NCBI RefSeq assembly: GCF_904846645.1
Contig: NZ_CAJHBO010000011.1
Location: 30,974-94,973 of the forward strand
Source of the DNA: Psychrobacter sp. Pi2-1
GTDB lineage: Bacteria; Pseudomonadota; Gammaproteobacteria; Pseudomonadales; Moraxellaceae
DNA: 64,000 nucleotides
Direction: 5' to 3'
Positions 56,078 to 64,000 of the stretch are shown here, one piece after another. Position numbers and translations under genes: made by a program. Position 1 is the stretch's first letter. Each line of letters starts with the position of its first letter. The notes under the pieces are model-generated. The model did not search any database and had not been told where the DNA came from. It saw only the letters and a program-made list of their open reading frames with translations.

Positions 56078-56466
56078 TATCCCTGGTTGATATATCGGTA
56101 AAACACAGATGGTGCAACTTAAGTTATTTTTATAATTTGTTCAACAGATAAAACGCATTGCGATGTATATAAGATATTGCTGTAAAATAGTTCATGCAAT
56201 CTATGAAACACACGAACTCACTTATCTAATCTGATTATCTTCGCTCAGCATCTGTAAAGCAATAGCGCTTAGCATAACAAAAAGCATTTGTACGTACATT
56301 AACCCAGTGTTGAGGTTGTGTATATCAGCGATTGGCAATAAGAATGCTTGAATACAGCTGAAATAAAAGATAGCTCATAACCGCGTTTTTTGCTATGGTA
56401 AATCTTTAGCGTTAGGCATTTTTTTGCTGCGCCCCTTTTCTTATTCTAACGACTACTGCTCCCATT
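56078..56466. other. Divergent intergenic region, exported protein / argA
   Basis: 389 bp of AT-rich DNA between divergent genes. It must hold both promoters, but I see no clear consensus pair, no ArgR-like box I trust and no coding frame. Confidence 0.5.
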
Positions 56467-57789
56467 ATGACTACTAGCTCCATGCCCCAGATTAACCCTG
56501 AATACGTCCATTGGTTCCGTAACTCTGCACCCTACATTAATACCCATCGCGGCAAAACTTTCGTGATCATGTTTGGTGGTGAAGCGGTCAATCATGCGAA
56601 TTTCAGCACACTTATTCATGATTTTGCCTTGTTGCATAGCTTGGGTATCAAGCTAGTACTGGTACACGGGGCACGACCGCAAATTGAAAAGAACTTAAAA
56701 GACGCTAACATTGAATCGCCGCTACATCAAGACATCCGTATTACGCCACGTGCAGCGATGCCATCTATCTTACAAGCCGTTGGTGCTATTCGTTTACAGA
56801 TTGAAGCTCAGCTATCAATGGGGCTGGCCAACTCTCCGATGTATGGTTCACGTATCGATGCGATATCGGGTAATTTCGTGACAGCTCGCCCATATGGTAT
56901 CCGTGAAGGTATTGATTACCAAATGACGGGTGAAGTGCGTTCTATCGATGTGGAAGCCATCAAAAACAACCTACTTCATGACCATATCGTTGTACTAGGC
57001 TCGATGGGCTACTCTGCGACTGGCGAAGTATTTAACTTACTGGCCGAAGATGTTGCCCTAAGCGCTGCCGTAGCACTTGGCGCTGACAAGCTTATCTTCT
57101 TAGGTGAAGAAGCGGGTATCAACGACGACGATCGTTTATTACGTGAAATGATTCCAAATGAAGTTGATCGCTTCTTACGAGACCGTGATCTAAATTGTGA
57201 AATCAATTATTTCTTGAATTGTGCAAGCTTGGCCTGTCGTCAAGGCGTCCATCGCACGCATATTATCTCGTATGCCAAAAACGGCGCATTACTAGAAGAG
57301 CTATTCACACGTGATGGTTCTGGTACGCTGATTAGTCATGACCCTTATGAAGAAATTCGCCGTGCCAATATCGATGACGTAGTTGGTCTTATTGAGCTGC
57401 TGTCACCTCTAGAAGAGCAAGGCATCTTGGTCAGTCGTTCACGCGAGCGCTTGGAGCAAGAGATTGATAATTATAGTGTGATTGAGCGCGATGGTATGAT
57501 TTTGGGCTGTGCAGCATTGCATACACTAGACTCAGAGTCAGCAGAAGTTGCCTGTGTTGCCGTGCGCCCTGAGTACCGTAGTGGTAGCCGCGGTGCAGAT
57601 TTACTAGCGTTTCTAGAACAGCAAGCACGCAGTCATGGTTTGTACAAGCTGTTTGTTTTGACCACTCGTACCGCACACTGGTTCGTCGAGCAAGGCTTCG
57701 CTGAAGTTGAAGCCAGCGCTTTACCTGAAGCACGTTTAGAAAAATACCATAATGGCCGCAACTCTAAAGTCTTTCAAAAGAATCTATAA
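56467..57789 (+). CDS. argA: ArgA, N-acetylglutamate synthase
   Basis: First enzyme of arginine synthesis: acetylates glutamate from acetyl-CoA. 440 residues in two domains: an amino-acid-kinase-like N-terminal domain (residues ~20-285, 'FVIMFGGEAVNHANFSTLIH' and 'GIKLVLVHGARPQIEKNL') and a C-terminal GNAT acetyltransferase ('ACVAVRPEYRSGSRGADLL', 'LFVLTTRTAHWFVEQGF'). Size and order match classical ArgA (E. coli 443), so this is not a bifunctional ArgJ or a lone GNAT domain. Monocistronic, ended by a bidirectional terminator. Confidence 0.97.
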   Translation: MTTSSMPQINPEYVHWFRNSAPYINTHRGKTFVIMFGGEAVNHANFSTLIHDFALLHSLGIKLVLVHGARPQIEKNLKDANIESPLHQDIRITPRAAMPSILQAVGAIRLQIEAQLSMGLANSPMYGSRIDAISGNFVTARPYGIREGIDYQMTGEVRSIDVEAIKNNLLHDHIVVLGSMGYSATGEVFNLLAEDVALSAAVALGADKLIFLGEEAGINDDDRLLREMIPNEVDRFLRDRDLNCEINYFLNCASLACRQGVHRTHIISYAKNGALLEELFTRDGSGTLISHDPYEEIRRANIDDVVGLIELLSPLEEQGILVSRSRERLEQEIDNYSVIERDGMILGCAALHTLDSESAEVACVAVRPEYRSGSRGADLLAFLEQQARSHGLYKLFVLTTRTAHWFVEQGFAEVEASALPEARLEKYHNGRNSKVFQKNL

Positions 57790-57852
57790 TTTATCGCCAA
57801 CTTGATATGGGCTTTATAAGATCGATATCAGTCTGATATAGAATATTTAATC

Positions 57853-57889
57853 AAAAAAAGCCTTCATATAATTATGAAGGCTTTTTTTT
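57853..57889. terminator. Bidirectional terminator, argA / FKBP gene
   Basis: AAAAAAAGCCTTCATA and TATGAAGGCTTTTTTT form a symmetric stem-loop between convergent genes. Confidence 0.93.
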
Positions 57890-57924
57890 AAGTTAAGTAC
57901 CTAAACAATATTTGCTTTAGATAC

Positions 57925-58656
57925 TTATTTTACTTTTAATAGCTCAACAGTAAAGATAAGTGTACTGTTAGGCTCAATACCAGCGTTACCCGCTTCGCCA
58001 TAAGCGATATCTGATGGGATATAGAACTCGTATTTTCCGCCTTCTTTCATCAACTGTAGACCTTCAGTCCAGCCAGCGATTACTTGGTTTAATGGGAACT
58101 CGATTGGCTCACCGCGCTCATAAGAGCTGTCAAATACCGTACCATCAAGCAATTTACCTTCGTAATTTACTTCAACCACGTCAGTTGCTTTTGGTGATTT
58201 ACCAGTACCTGCTTTGATAACTTTATACTGTAAACCAGACTCTGTTTGCTTCACGCCTTCTTTTTTAGCGTTTTCTGCTAAGAATGCAGTACCAGCGGCT
58301 TTATTTTCTGTCGCTTTGGTTTCCATGTCTTTAACGAATTGCTCTTCTTGCTCTTTTTGATAGTCCATCAATACTTGTTGCATTTGCTCTTGGGTCAATG
58401 CTGATTCATTGCCTTCGTAGCCATCACGGAAGCCTTTTTCAAAAGTATTTAGGTCTAGATCTTTGACAGCGTCTTTATTGCCTTCTGCCATCATGAAGCC
58501 TAAGCTATAACCTACTTTTTCACTAGCTGAGCTTTGTTCAGTAATGGAAACGCTTTGAGCGGCTGTTTCTTGATTGCCATTGTTGGTGCTACAGCCTGTT
58601 ACTAACAACATAGCGCTAGCAAGTGCACTAACGCCTAAAGTAGTGATTTTTTTCAT
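57925..58656 (-). CDS. FKBP-type peptidyl-prolyl isomerase lipoprotein (FkpA/Mip-like)
   Basis: 243 residues. Lipoprotein signal with lipobox 'LVTGCSTN' (Cys22). The N-terminal dimerisation domain (residues ~40-130) is helical ('EKVGYSLGFMMAEGNKDAV'), and the C-terminal FKBP domain has 'VIKAGTGKSPKATDVVEVNY', 'GTVFDSSYERGEPIEFPLNQ' and 'IPSDIAYGEAG'. This is the FkpA/Mip layout: a periplasmic or outer-membrane-anchored folding catalyst and chaperone. It is on the minus strand, convergent with argA. Confidence 0.92.
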   Translation of the reverse strand: MKKITTLGVSALASAMLLVTGCSTNNGNQETAAQSVSITEQSSASEKVGYSLGFMMAEGNKDAVKDLDLNTFEKGFRDGYEGNESALTQEQMQQVLMDYQKEQEEQFVKDMETKATENKAAGTAFLAENAKKEGVKQTESGLQYKVIKAGTGKSPKATDVVEVNYEGKLLDGTVFDSSYERGEPIEFPLNQVIAGWTEGLQLMKEGGKYEFYIPSDIAYGEAGNAGIEPNSTLIFTVELLKVK

Positions 58657-59112
58657 AAAGTACTCTCTAATTGTAAGAATAGTGGCGAGATGTCACATTC
58701 CTCTATAATAACAAATCTTAGTTTTGGGAACCACGCTTTGCACGAAATTATCGGGTCAATGTATAGTCTATGTTAATATCTTCTATCATAATAACAAGTT
58801 ATCACACAAATATAGTAACAGGTAAAGCTTTCTGTCTTTAAATCCATCAATACATCAGCTAAGCTGAATTAGTTAAGGAGATAAGTAACCGAGCGTTAAT
58901 TTTTATCAAAAATAAGCAGATATCGATAGCGAAGTCACTGTAATATAAATAAGAGATACTGCTGATAATAATTTATTCTCAAAAACGATAATATCTCTAT
59001 ATAACTGATTCTAAAAATACTATTTATGACAACCATCTGTATGTCTTGCTCATTAATCGCTGTATGAACATTGTTTTTGGCGAGTTATATAAGATGCTTC
59101 AAGGAGGATAAG
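58657..59112. other. Divergent intergenic region, FKBP gene / channel gene
   Basis: 456 bp of AT-rich DNA with no coding frame that I can support. The rightmost part carries the strong ribosome binding site AAGGAGG of the channel gene. Confidence 0.5.
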
Positions 59113-60777
59113 ATGAACCCAATGTACACATCTTTTAACGGCTATCTCGGTGGACCTATCGGTTCCATCATTGGTGCTATTTTGATATTCGTTATTGGTT
59201 GGCTAGTAGCCCTTGGTATCGCAGCACTGGTACGCGGCGTACTCTCTAAAGTTAATCTCAATCAGCGTATGAACTCTTCAACTGGTAAGACCTACGACCT
59301 TGAAGGTATCATCTCCAAAATTGTTTTCTGGTTTATTTTCATCATTGCTATCTCAGGCGCACTTAGCCAACTAAACTTAAACTCTATCTCAGCACCATTC
59401 GCAAATATGGTTAATCAAGTATTGGCATTTATCCCTAATCTTATCGGCGCTATCGCACTTGGTGTGATTGGTTGGGTTGTAGCTACTGTTGCACGCACAG
59501 CGATCAATGCAGCACTCGCAAAAACCTCTATGGATGAGCGTTTAAGTGCACAAGCTGGTGTAAAACCAATGAGCAGCACGATTGCTGATATGGTTTACTG
59601 GTTCATCTTATTGGTTGTGTTGACCATGGTACTTGGTCAATTAGAGCTTGATGGCTTGTTCGCTCCATTAACTAACATGGTCGACAAAATCTTTAGCTTC
59701 ATCCCTAATATCTTGATTGCTGGTGTGGTCTTCGTCGTTGGTTATATCATTGCCAAAGTCGTACGCGGCATCGTCACCAATCTTGTTTCTACTTTTAATG
59801 TACAAGAATTGGCGTCAAAAGCAGGTTTAAGTGAGCAAAACAGCTTACCTAACATTGCAGGTTCATTAGCATTTCTTGTGGTTATTATTCCAACCATTAT
59901 CGCTGCTCTAAATGCACTAAAAATCGAAGTAATTGCTCGCCCTGCGACCAATATGCTTAACAAAATCATGGAAGCCTTGCCAAACATCTTTATGGCAGTC
60001 GCTATCCTAGTAGTAACTTACTATGTTGTACGTATGGTTGCCAACATCATCAAAGGTCTGATTGAGAACACTCAAATCAATCAATTACCTGCGAAAGTTG
60101 GTCTACAAGAAACCATGGGCGATAAGAAAATCTCTGACCTAGTTGGTTATGCGATTATCTTCTTCGCTATGCTATTTGCCGCTATTGCAGCTGCTGACTT
60201 GTTAGGTTTCGAGCCTATCTCAGCTATTATTACGATGTTTATCGCATTCGGTGCAAACATCATCCTAGGCGCAATTATCCTATTCATCGGATTCTGGCTT
60301 GCCAATATCATTGCAGGTGTGGTTGAACGTTCTGAGCAAGGTTCACAATTCCTAGCAAACATCGTACGTGTATTGATTATGGGCCTAGTATTAGCAATGG
60401 GTCTAAAAGCGATGGGTATTGCCGATTCAATCGTTAACCTAGCATTTGGTCTAACACTAGGCGCGGTAGCCGTTGCCTTTGCTCTATCATTTGGTCTTGG
60501 TGGTCAAGAAGCTGCAGCTCGCTTCTTACGTAAAATGCAGGATAAGATGGATCATGAACGTACTGAAGCGAAAGCAAAATCTGCGCTACAGCCAAGTTCA
60601 TCAACTCAAGAAAAAGTTGCTGATTCAGTTCGTGAAAACACGCCATCTGCTGCTAGCACACCTACCACTGATTTACGTACCGATGTAGTTGATACACCAC
60701 GTGTTGATACTAATGACATCTACAACAGTGATGACGTACTTCCTGGTAGCGGTCTCAATGACGACCTCAATAAATAA
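59113..60777 (+). CDS. Mechanosensitive-channel-like membrane protein with repeated TM-helix units
   Basis: About 554 residues and highly hydrophobic. It is built from five related units of paired helices, each beginning near 'PNI' or 'GPI' and containing 'A..V.GW.VA..VR..': 'LAFIPNLIGAIALGVIGWVV', 'FSFIPNILIAGVVFVVGYII', 'MEALPNIFMAVAILVVTYYV', 'AFGANIILGAIILFIGFWLA', plus the N-terminal one. This is the 'conserved TM helix' repeat of MscS-related/CmpX-type proteins; the last unit ends 'FALSFGLGGQEAAARFLRK', as in that family. The MscS beta-domain is absent. A hydrophilic ~80-residue tail follows. AAGGAGG directly precedes the ATG at 59113, so the in-frame start at 59071 is rejected. Monocistronic. 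Confidence 0.86.
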   Translation: MNPMYTSFNGYLGGPIGSIIGAILIFVIGWLVALGIAALVRGVLSKVNLNQRMNSSTGKTYDLEGIISKIVFWFIFIIAISGALSQLNLNSISAPFANMVNQVLAFIPNLIGAIALGVIGWVVATVARTAINAALAKTSMDERLSAQAGVKPMSSTIADMVYWFILLVVLTMVLGQLELDGLFAPLTNMVDKIFSFIPNILIAGVVFVVGYIIAKVVRGIVTNLVSTFNVQELASKAGLSEQNSLPNIAGSLAFLVVIIPTIIAALNALKIEVIARPATNMLNKIMEALPNIFMAVAILVVTYYVVRMVANIIKGLIENTQINQLPAKVGLQETMGDKKISDLVGYAIIFFAMLFAAIAAADLLGFEPISAIITMFIAFGANIILGAIILFIGFWLANIIAGVVERSEQGSQFLANIVRVLIMGLVLAMGLKAMGIADSIVNLAFGLTLGAVAVAFALSFGLGGQEAAARFLRKMQDKMDHERTEAKAKSALQPSSSTQEKVADSVRENTPSAASTPTTDLRTDVVDTPRVDTNDIYNSDDVLPGSGLNDDLNK

Positions 60778-60805
60778 GTATTTTTGATTGTTTAGTTTAG
60801 ATACG

Positions 60806-60833
60806 AAAAAGACAGCCTAGGCTGTCTTTTTTT
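60806..60833. terminator. Terminator of the channel gene
   Basis: AAAAAGACAGCC and GGCTGTCTTTTTTT form a compact hairpin (TA loop) with a strong U-run, between convergent genes. Confidence 0.88.
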
Positions 60834-60905
60834 ATGTCAGTAAATATATTAATAAATCTGTGGTTCTTCTTATTAATAAACGGGTAGAAAGCTAACTACG
60901 TCTAT

Positions 60906-62357
60906 CTACTGCTTATCTTTGCGCGCTGGAATCGTCAAGCTCATCTGTACTTGAGGTAATTTTTCTTTTTGCGCCTTCGCAGGTTTACTATCTTCCACGC
61001 TACTAGCAGGTGGTGTATTTTGCTTATTCATCTCTTGTTGTTTTAGTTTCTGCATTTGCTTAGTAAGTTGGCGCTCCCTTTGAGTCATCGCATCAACTGG
61101 CTGAATCCACAAGTCAATATCGAAAAAATTCTCATTATTTTCAGTGATAAAATCGATACCAAGCACGACTACATGATGTAGCTCAATAATTGGCAAACGT
61201 GTGGCAACGTCCTGTGCGATCTTTGCTAGCTTTGGTTGGACAGTGGCTTTGCTATTAGGCCCTTTTGGCTCTTGACCATAAAACACCAGTACATAATGTC
61301 GTCCCAAACTCTCATAAGAATGTTGGTGTACCACATAGCCATCTTTTTGCAGCGCTGCGCTTTGTTTAGGGTGTCTATATAGCGTACGAATAAGCTCGTG
61401 ACGTGAAAACAAAGACTCATCTAGCAGTTGTTGTTGCCAGTGAGCGAGCGGTGTTTCTGTCTGTTCGTCACTGCTAGTTACGTGATTTTTACCATACGTA
61501 TCTATCATCTGCATACTTAGCTGAGACCATATAGTGGCTGCTTGTATCATATGCTGATGGTACATTTGAGAAGTTGAACTTTGGTTCTTGTATGCAAGCG
61601 TAATGGCGACCAGTGCTGAGTTAGGTTCATCTTGTACTTCATTTTTGATGAGCGCATTATCGACTACAATGGCAGGAGCAAACAGGTCTGGACTTTGTAA
61701 GAAACGCTCAACCAAAGCGTCTTCCGATTCAAAACTTGGGATATGGTTTACGGCCGACTGCTGCAGCTGTTCTAAATGATAAGCTAAGAAACGCCATAAC
61801 TCACATGGGGTTCGTACCGCTGCTGCTATCGAGTACCAGTCGTCCCAACTAAAGACTTGCAGCTGCTGCATGCTTTCGCTCATGTCGACAACTAAGTCTT
61901 CTAAAAAGTAACGAACCCCAAAATTGTGTTTAAGTCGCTGTAGAGCACTATTTGAATGGTTTGCACTGTCATCGTTATCACCTTGATTAAGACTGCTACT
62001 TCCTCCGACAAGCTGAATGTCAAAAATCATGGCTTCATAACCAATTGAAGCATTGTCTTCATTTTGAGATGATAATGACTTGTACCACGTAAGTGCTGAC
62101 TTTACCGCAGTCATGCGTACAGCCTCAATGTCGGCTGATTCTGTATCATAGGGTAGATACAGTGTCAGCTCCAACAGCTGTAGCTTGCCAAGTGGTAACT
62201 GATACTGATAGTGACGAGCGATATACTGAGCATTGTATTCATGCTCAATCGTATGCATGCCTGCTAAAGTCACTGCCATAGCATCTGCTTGTAAATAACT
62301 GACTAGCTCGGTCGTCAGATAGCCCCAGTCGGGCATGGTAGTAATCGAATGGGACAC
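60906..62357 (-). CDS. Uncharacterised 483-residue cytoplasmic protein
   Basis: I do not recognise this protein. It has no signal peptide or membrane helix. It is moderately acidic, rich in Gln, Leu and Tyr, with alternating beta/alpha-like stretches ('PLGKLQLLELTLYLPYD', 'LVAITLAYKNQSSTSQMYHQ') and a charged Gln/Lys/Pro-rich C-terminal tail ('QLTKQMQKLKQQEMNKQNTP'). The start is taken as a GTG at 62357 because AGAAGG lies nine bases upstream; a further GTG at 62396 would add 13 residues. Codon use looks normal for the region. It lies alone between the channel gene (convergent) and the SDR gene (divergent). Confidence 0.8.
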   Translation of the reverse strand: MSHSITTMPDWGYLTTELVSYLQADAMAVTLAGMHTIEHEYNAQYIARHYQYQLPLGKLQLLELTLYLPYDTESADIEAVRMTAVKSALTWYKSLSSQNEDNASIGYEAMIFDIQLVGGSSSLNQGDNDDSANHSNSALQRLKHNFGVRYFLEDLVVDMSESMQQLQVFSWDDWYSIAAAVRTPCELWRFLAYHLEQLQQSAVNHIPSFESEDALVERFLQSPDLFAPAIVVDNALIKNEVQDEPNSALVAITLAYKNQSSTSQMYHQHMIQAATIWSQLSMQMIDTYGKNHVTSSDEQTETPLAHWQQQLLDESLFSRHELIRTLYRHPKQSAALQKDGYVVHQHSYESLGRHYVLVFYGQEPKGPNSKATVQPKLAKIAQDVATRLPIIELHHVVVLGIDFITENNENFFDIDLWIQPVDAMTQRERQLTKQMQKLKQQEMNKQNTPPASSVEDSKPAKAQKEKLPQVQMSLTIPARKDKQ

Positions 62358-62655
62358 AAGTTCCAACCTTCTATTATCGTATGGTGAATATCGCACATGC
62401 CAGCTCGTAATAATAACAACATGATTATCGCGTATTACAAATATCTGAATGATGCAAAATTATGCTACATAAGCACTATCAGAGACAGTCGCTTTCAAAG
62501 CGTTCACTTGTTATGATGATATCAAAGCAGTATTGCTTGCGTGCAAGTTTATGGATGACAAACTGTACTTAGTTGTATTTATCGAAACCGTAGTCATTGA
62601 AATTTTAATCATCGAGTTTTAAATGACTATTATATAATAATAAGGATTAAACATT

Positions 62656-63438
62656 ATGAAGCGTTTTAAAGAAAAGACCGTCGTTGTAACGGGTGCAGGT
62701 TCTGGTATTGGCCGTGCAACTGCCATTCGCTTTGCCGAGGAAGGCGCTAGCGTGGTTCTAGTAGGACGTACGGCAGCAACACTAGAAGAAACTGCCAAAG
62801 AGTTGCCACAAGATCGTACTTGGATTCACACCGATAATTATCTCATTATTACGTGCGATATCAGTGTCCAAAGCCAAGTACAAGAGATGGTTGAGCGCGC
62901 TATCGACAAATTCGGCAAAATTGATATCTTGGTCAACAATGCTGGCAAAGCAACCCAAGGCAAAATCACAGAATTATCTGCTGATGATTGGCGCTCTGCT
63001 ATCGATGTGAATCTAAACGGGACTTTTTACGTCTCTCAAGCGGCTATGCCTCACTTAATTGCATCAAAGGGCAACATCGTCAATATTTCATCACTCTCAG
63101 GTGTGGGTGGAGACTGGAATATGGCTGCTTACAATGCTGCTAAAGCGGGTGTGACCAATTTAACCCGTACATTGGCATTAGATCATGGTTCAGATGGCGT
63201 TCGTGTTAATGCGGTTAATCCAAGCGTCACCAAAACTGATATGACTACGGCTATTCAAGATAATGAATCTAAGACGGATAAGTTTTTAGCTCGCTGTCCG
63301 CTTGGACGCTTGGCAACCCCAGAGGATATCGCCGCTGCCATTACTTTCTTAGCAAGTGATGATGCCTCTATGATTACTGGTGTCAACCTACCTGTCGATG
63401 GTGGTGTTAGCGCTTCTAACGGCCAACCACAGTTTTAG
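62656..63438 (+). CDS. Short-chain dehydrogenase/reductase (classical SDR)
   Basis: A 260-residue NAD(P)-dependent oxidoreductase. 'VVTGAGSGIGRATAIRF' gives the TGxxxGIG cofactor motif, 'NNAGKA' follows, and the catalytic Ser and Tyr-Lys pair are in 'NISSLSG' and 'YNAAKAG'. 'RVNAVNPSVTKTDM' and the end 'TGVNLPVDGGVSASNG' are typical classical SDR parts. The residue after the second strand ('LVGRTA', Arg) favours NADP(H). Substrate unknown. AAGGA precedes the ATG at good spacing. Followed by a strong terminator. Confidence 0.93.
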   Translation: MKRFKEKTVVVTGAGSGIGRATAIRFAEEGASVVLVGRTAATLEETAKELPQDRTWIHTDNYLIITCDISVQSQVQEMVERAIDKFGKIDILVNNAGKATQGKITELSADDWRSAIDVNLNGTFYVSQAAMPHLIASKGNIVNISSLSGVGGDWNMAAYNAAKAGVTNLTRTLALDHGSDGVRVNAVNPSVTKTDMTTAIQDNESKTDKFLARCPLGRLATPEDIAAAITFLASDDASMITGVNLPVDGGVSASNGQPQF

Positions 63439-63471
63439 ACTTTTGCACTGATAAACATTCAAAGATTACTT

Positions 63472-63509
63472 AAAAAAAGCCCCTGATATCATCATATCAG
63501 GGGCTCTTT
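63472..63509 (+). terminator. SDR gene terminator
   Basis: AGCCCCTGATAT and ATATCAGGGGCT form a stem around CATC, with a U-run (CTTTC is interrupted, hence moderate confidence). Confidence 0.85.
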
Positions 63510-63617
63510 CAACATCAATTATTAGAACTTAATTGTAGGTAGCTTTTAGTCTTCATATCTGTAATACAGCTAGTACCTATAACTTAATTAATTAAACCAA
63601 TATTTATATCATTTAAC

Positions 63618-63892
63618 TTATTCAGCTGCATTATTGATATCTTGTAGTGGCTGTGACAAACGCTCAAGGTGTCTTGGTAGCACCCCTTTATACTGAGAAT
63701 ATATTTTTGGTAAATCTGCTTCGATATCACCTGTAGGATAAACCAGCGACATAAACCGTATTTCTTTAGTATTGTAGTCCATCGCTACTGGCAAAATCGG
63801 TACACCAGCACCCACCGCTAAATAATAAAAACCTGTTTTCCACGACTCAGTATATTGCCGTGTGCCCTCTGGTTGTAGTGGCATAATAAACT
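63618..63892 (-). pseudogene. 3' fragment of a PlsC-like acyltransferase, cut by an insertion sequence
   Basis: The fragment reads 'KFIMPLQPEGTRQYTESWKT', followed by 'FYYLAVGAGVPILPVAMDY', the acyltransferase (1-acyl-glycerol-3-phosphate acyltransferase-like) block III (PEGTR) and the block IV-like VPI-LPVA. The catalytic HX4D block, which lies in the N-terminal half, is absent: the frame runs straight into the IS end at 63893. About 90 residues remain of an expected ~180-250. The interruption, and not a sequencing gap, is indicated by the continuous frame up to the IS boundary. The other half would be beyond the window. Confidence 0.82.
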
Positions 63893-64000
63893 TGGACAGT
63901 GCATAAGAGGTTTATACTACCCTAAAAAAGGAAACTAGTATGACCAACAAACGCAACCAATATACCCGAGAATTCAAACTTGAAGCCATCAGCTTAGTCA
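63893..64000 (+). mobile_element. Left end of an IS3-type insertion sequence (partial)
   Basis: The boundary is the abrupt end of the acyltransferase frame at 63892/63893, where a TGGACAGTGCATAAGAGG-type terminal sequence begins (TG end). A transposase reading frame starts 47 bases in. Only ~108 bp is inside the window. Target duplication and the right end are not visible. Confidence 0.8.
63940..64000 (+). CDS. IS3-type transposase OrfA (5' part)
   Basis: Starts ATG at 63940 with AAAGGAAA upstream. The 20 visible codons read 'MTNKRNQYTREFKLEAISLV', the N-terminus of an IS3-family OrfA helix-turn-helix ('+.+YT.EFK.EA..LV'). The rest, and the expected orfB by frameshift, lie outside. The reading frame is open to the edge. 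Confidence 0.82.
   Translation, partial: MTNKRNQYTREFKLEAISLV

Overview
The window looks like a chromosomal segment from a gammaproteobacterium of the family Moraxellaceae, most likely Psychrobacter or a close relative. This is an inference from protein character (type II homoserine kinase, classical two-domain ArgA, GlnK/AmtB pair, Lys/Ser-rich tails on several core proteins), the moderate AT content and the gene order; no database search was possible. Almost all of it is core chromosome. I see no prophage, CRISPR array, rRNA operon or defence island. The only mobile DNA is the first ~108 bp of an IS3-type element at the right edge.

Layout. (1) 76-22869: a division and cell wall (dcw) cluster on the minus strand, in two blocks. 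rsmH-ftsL-ftsI-murE-murF-mraY (22869-14307) ends at a strong terminator. murD-ftsW (2974-76) lies 11.3 kb further on. Between the blocks are rlmA, two small secreted proteins, a dead M20 amidohydrolase fragment, tRNA-Ser(GGA), a secreted non-specific nuclease, a DUF2147-type protein, glnK-amtB behind a sigma-54-like promoter, and a SulP transporter with a tandem universal stress protein. (2) 23120-25590: gltX, a DCL/DUF3223-like protein, tRNA-Ala(GGC) and tRNA-Glu(TTC). (3) 25883-34836: a LysE exporter, aconitase A and a run of conserved small-family genes (DUF3025, YdjM-like, YchJ-like, YafJ-like, DUF2007-like, homoserine kinase). (4) 34951-43351: an orphan membrane protein, hisF, the ribH-nusB-thiL-pgpA operon with a structured leader, then glmU and glmS, which together make UDP-GlcNAc that the mur genes use. 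(5) 43657-51125: zinc alcohol dehydrogenase, EamA exporter with an AraC regulator, and an RND efflux pair. (6) 51671-63438: recG, a patatin-like lipoprotein, argA, an FKBP lipoprotein, a channel-like membrane protein, an uncharacterised 483-residue protein and an SDR dehydrogenase. (7) 63618-64000: an acyltransferase gene cut by the IS.

The most notable unexplained structures are: the ribH leader, where one arm can pair with either of two downstream copies, one of them just before the ribosome binding site; several degenerate short tandem repeats in intergenic DNA, three of which share an AGTACTAA core; the M20 relic; the homoserine kinase with an extra C-terminal module; and Lys/Ala/Ser-rich extensions on FtsI, RsmH and NusB. 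I found no clear new multi-gene system.
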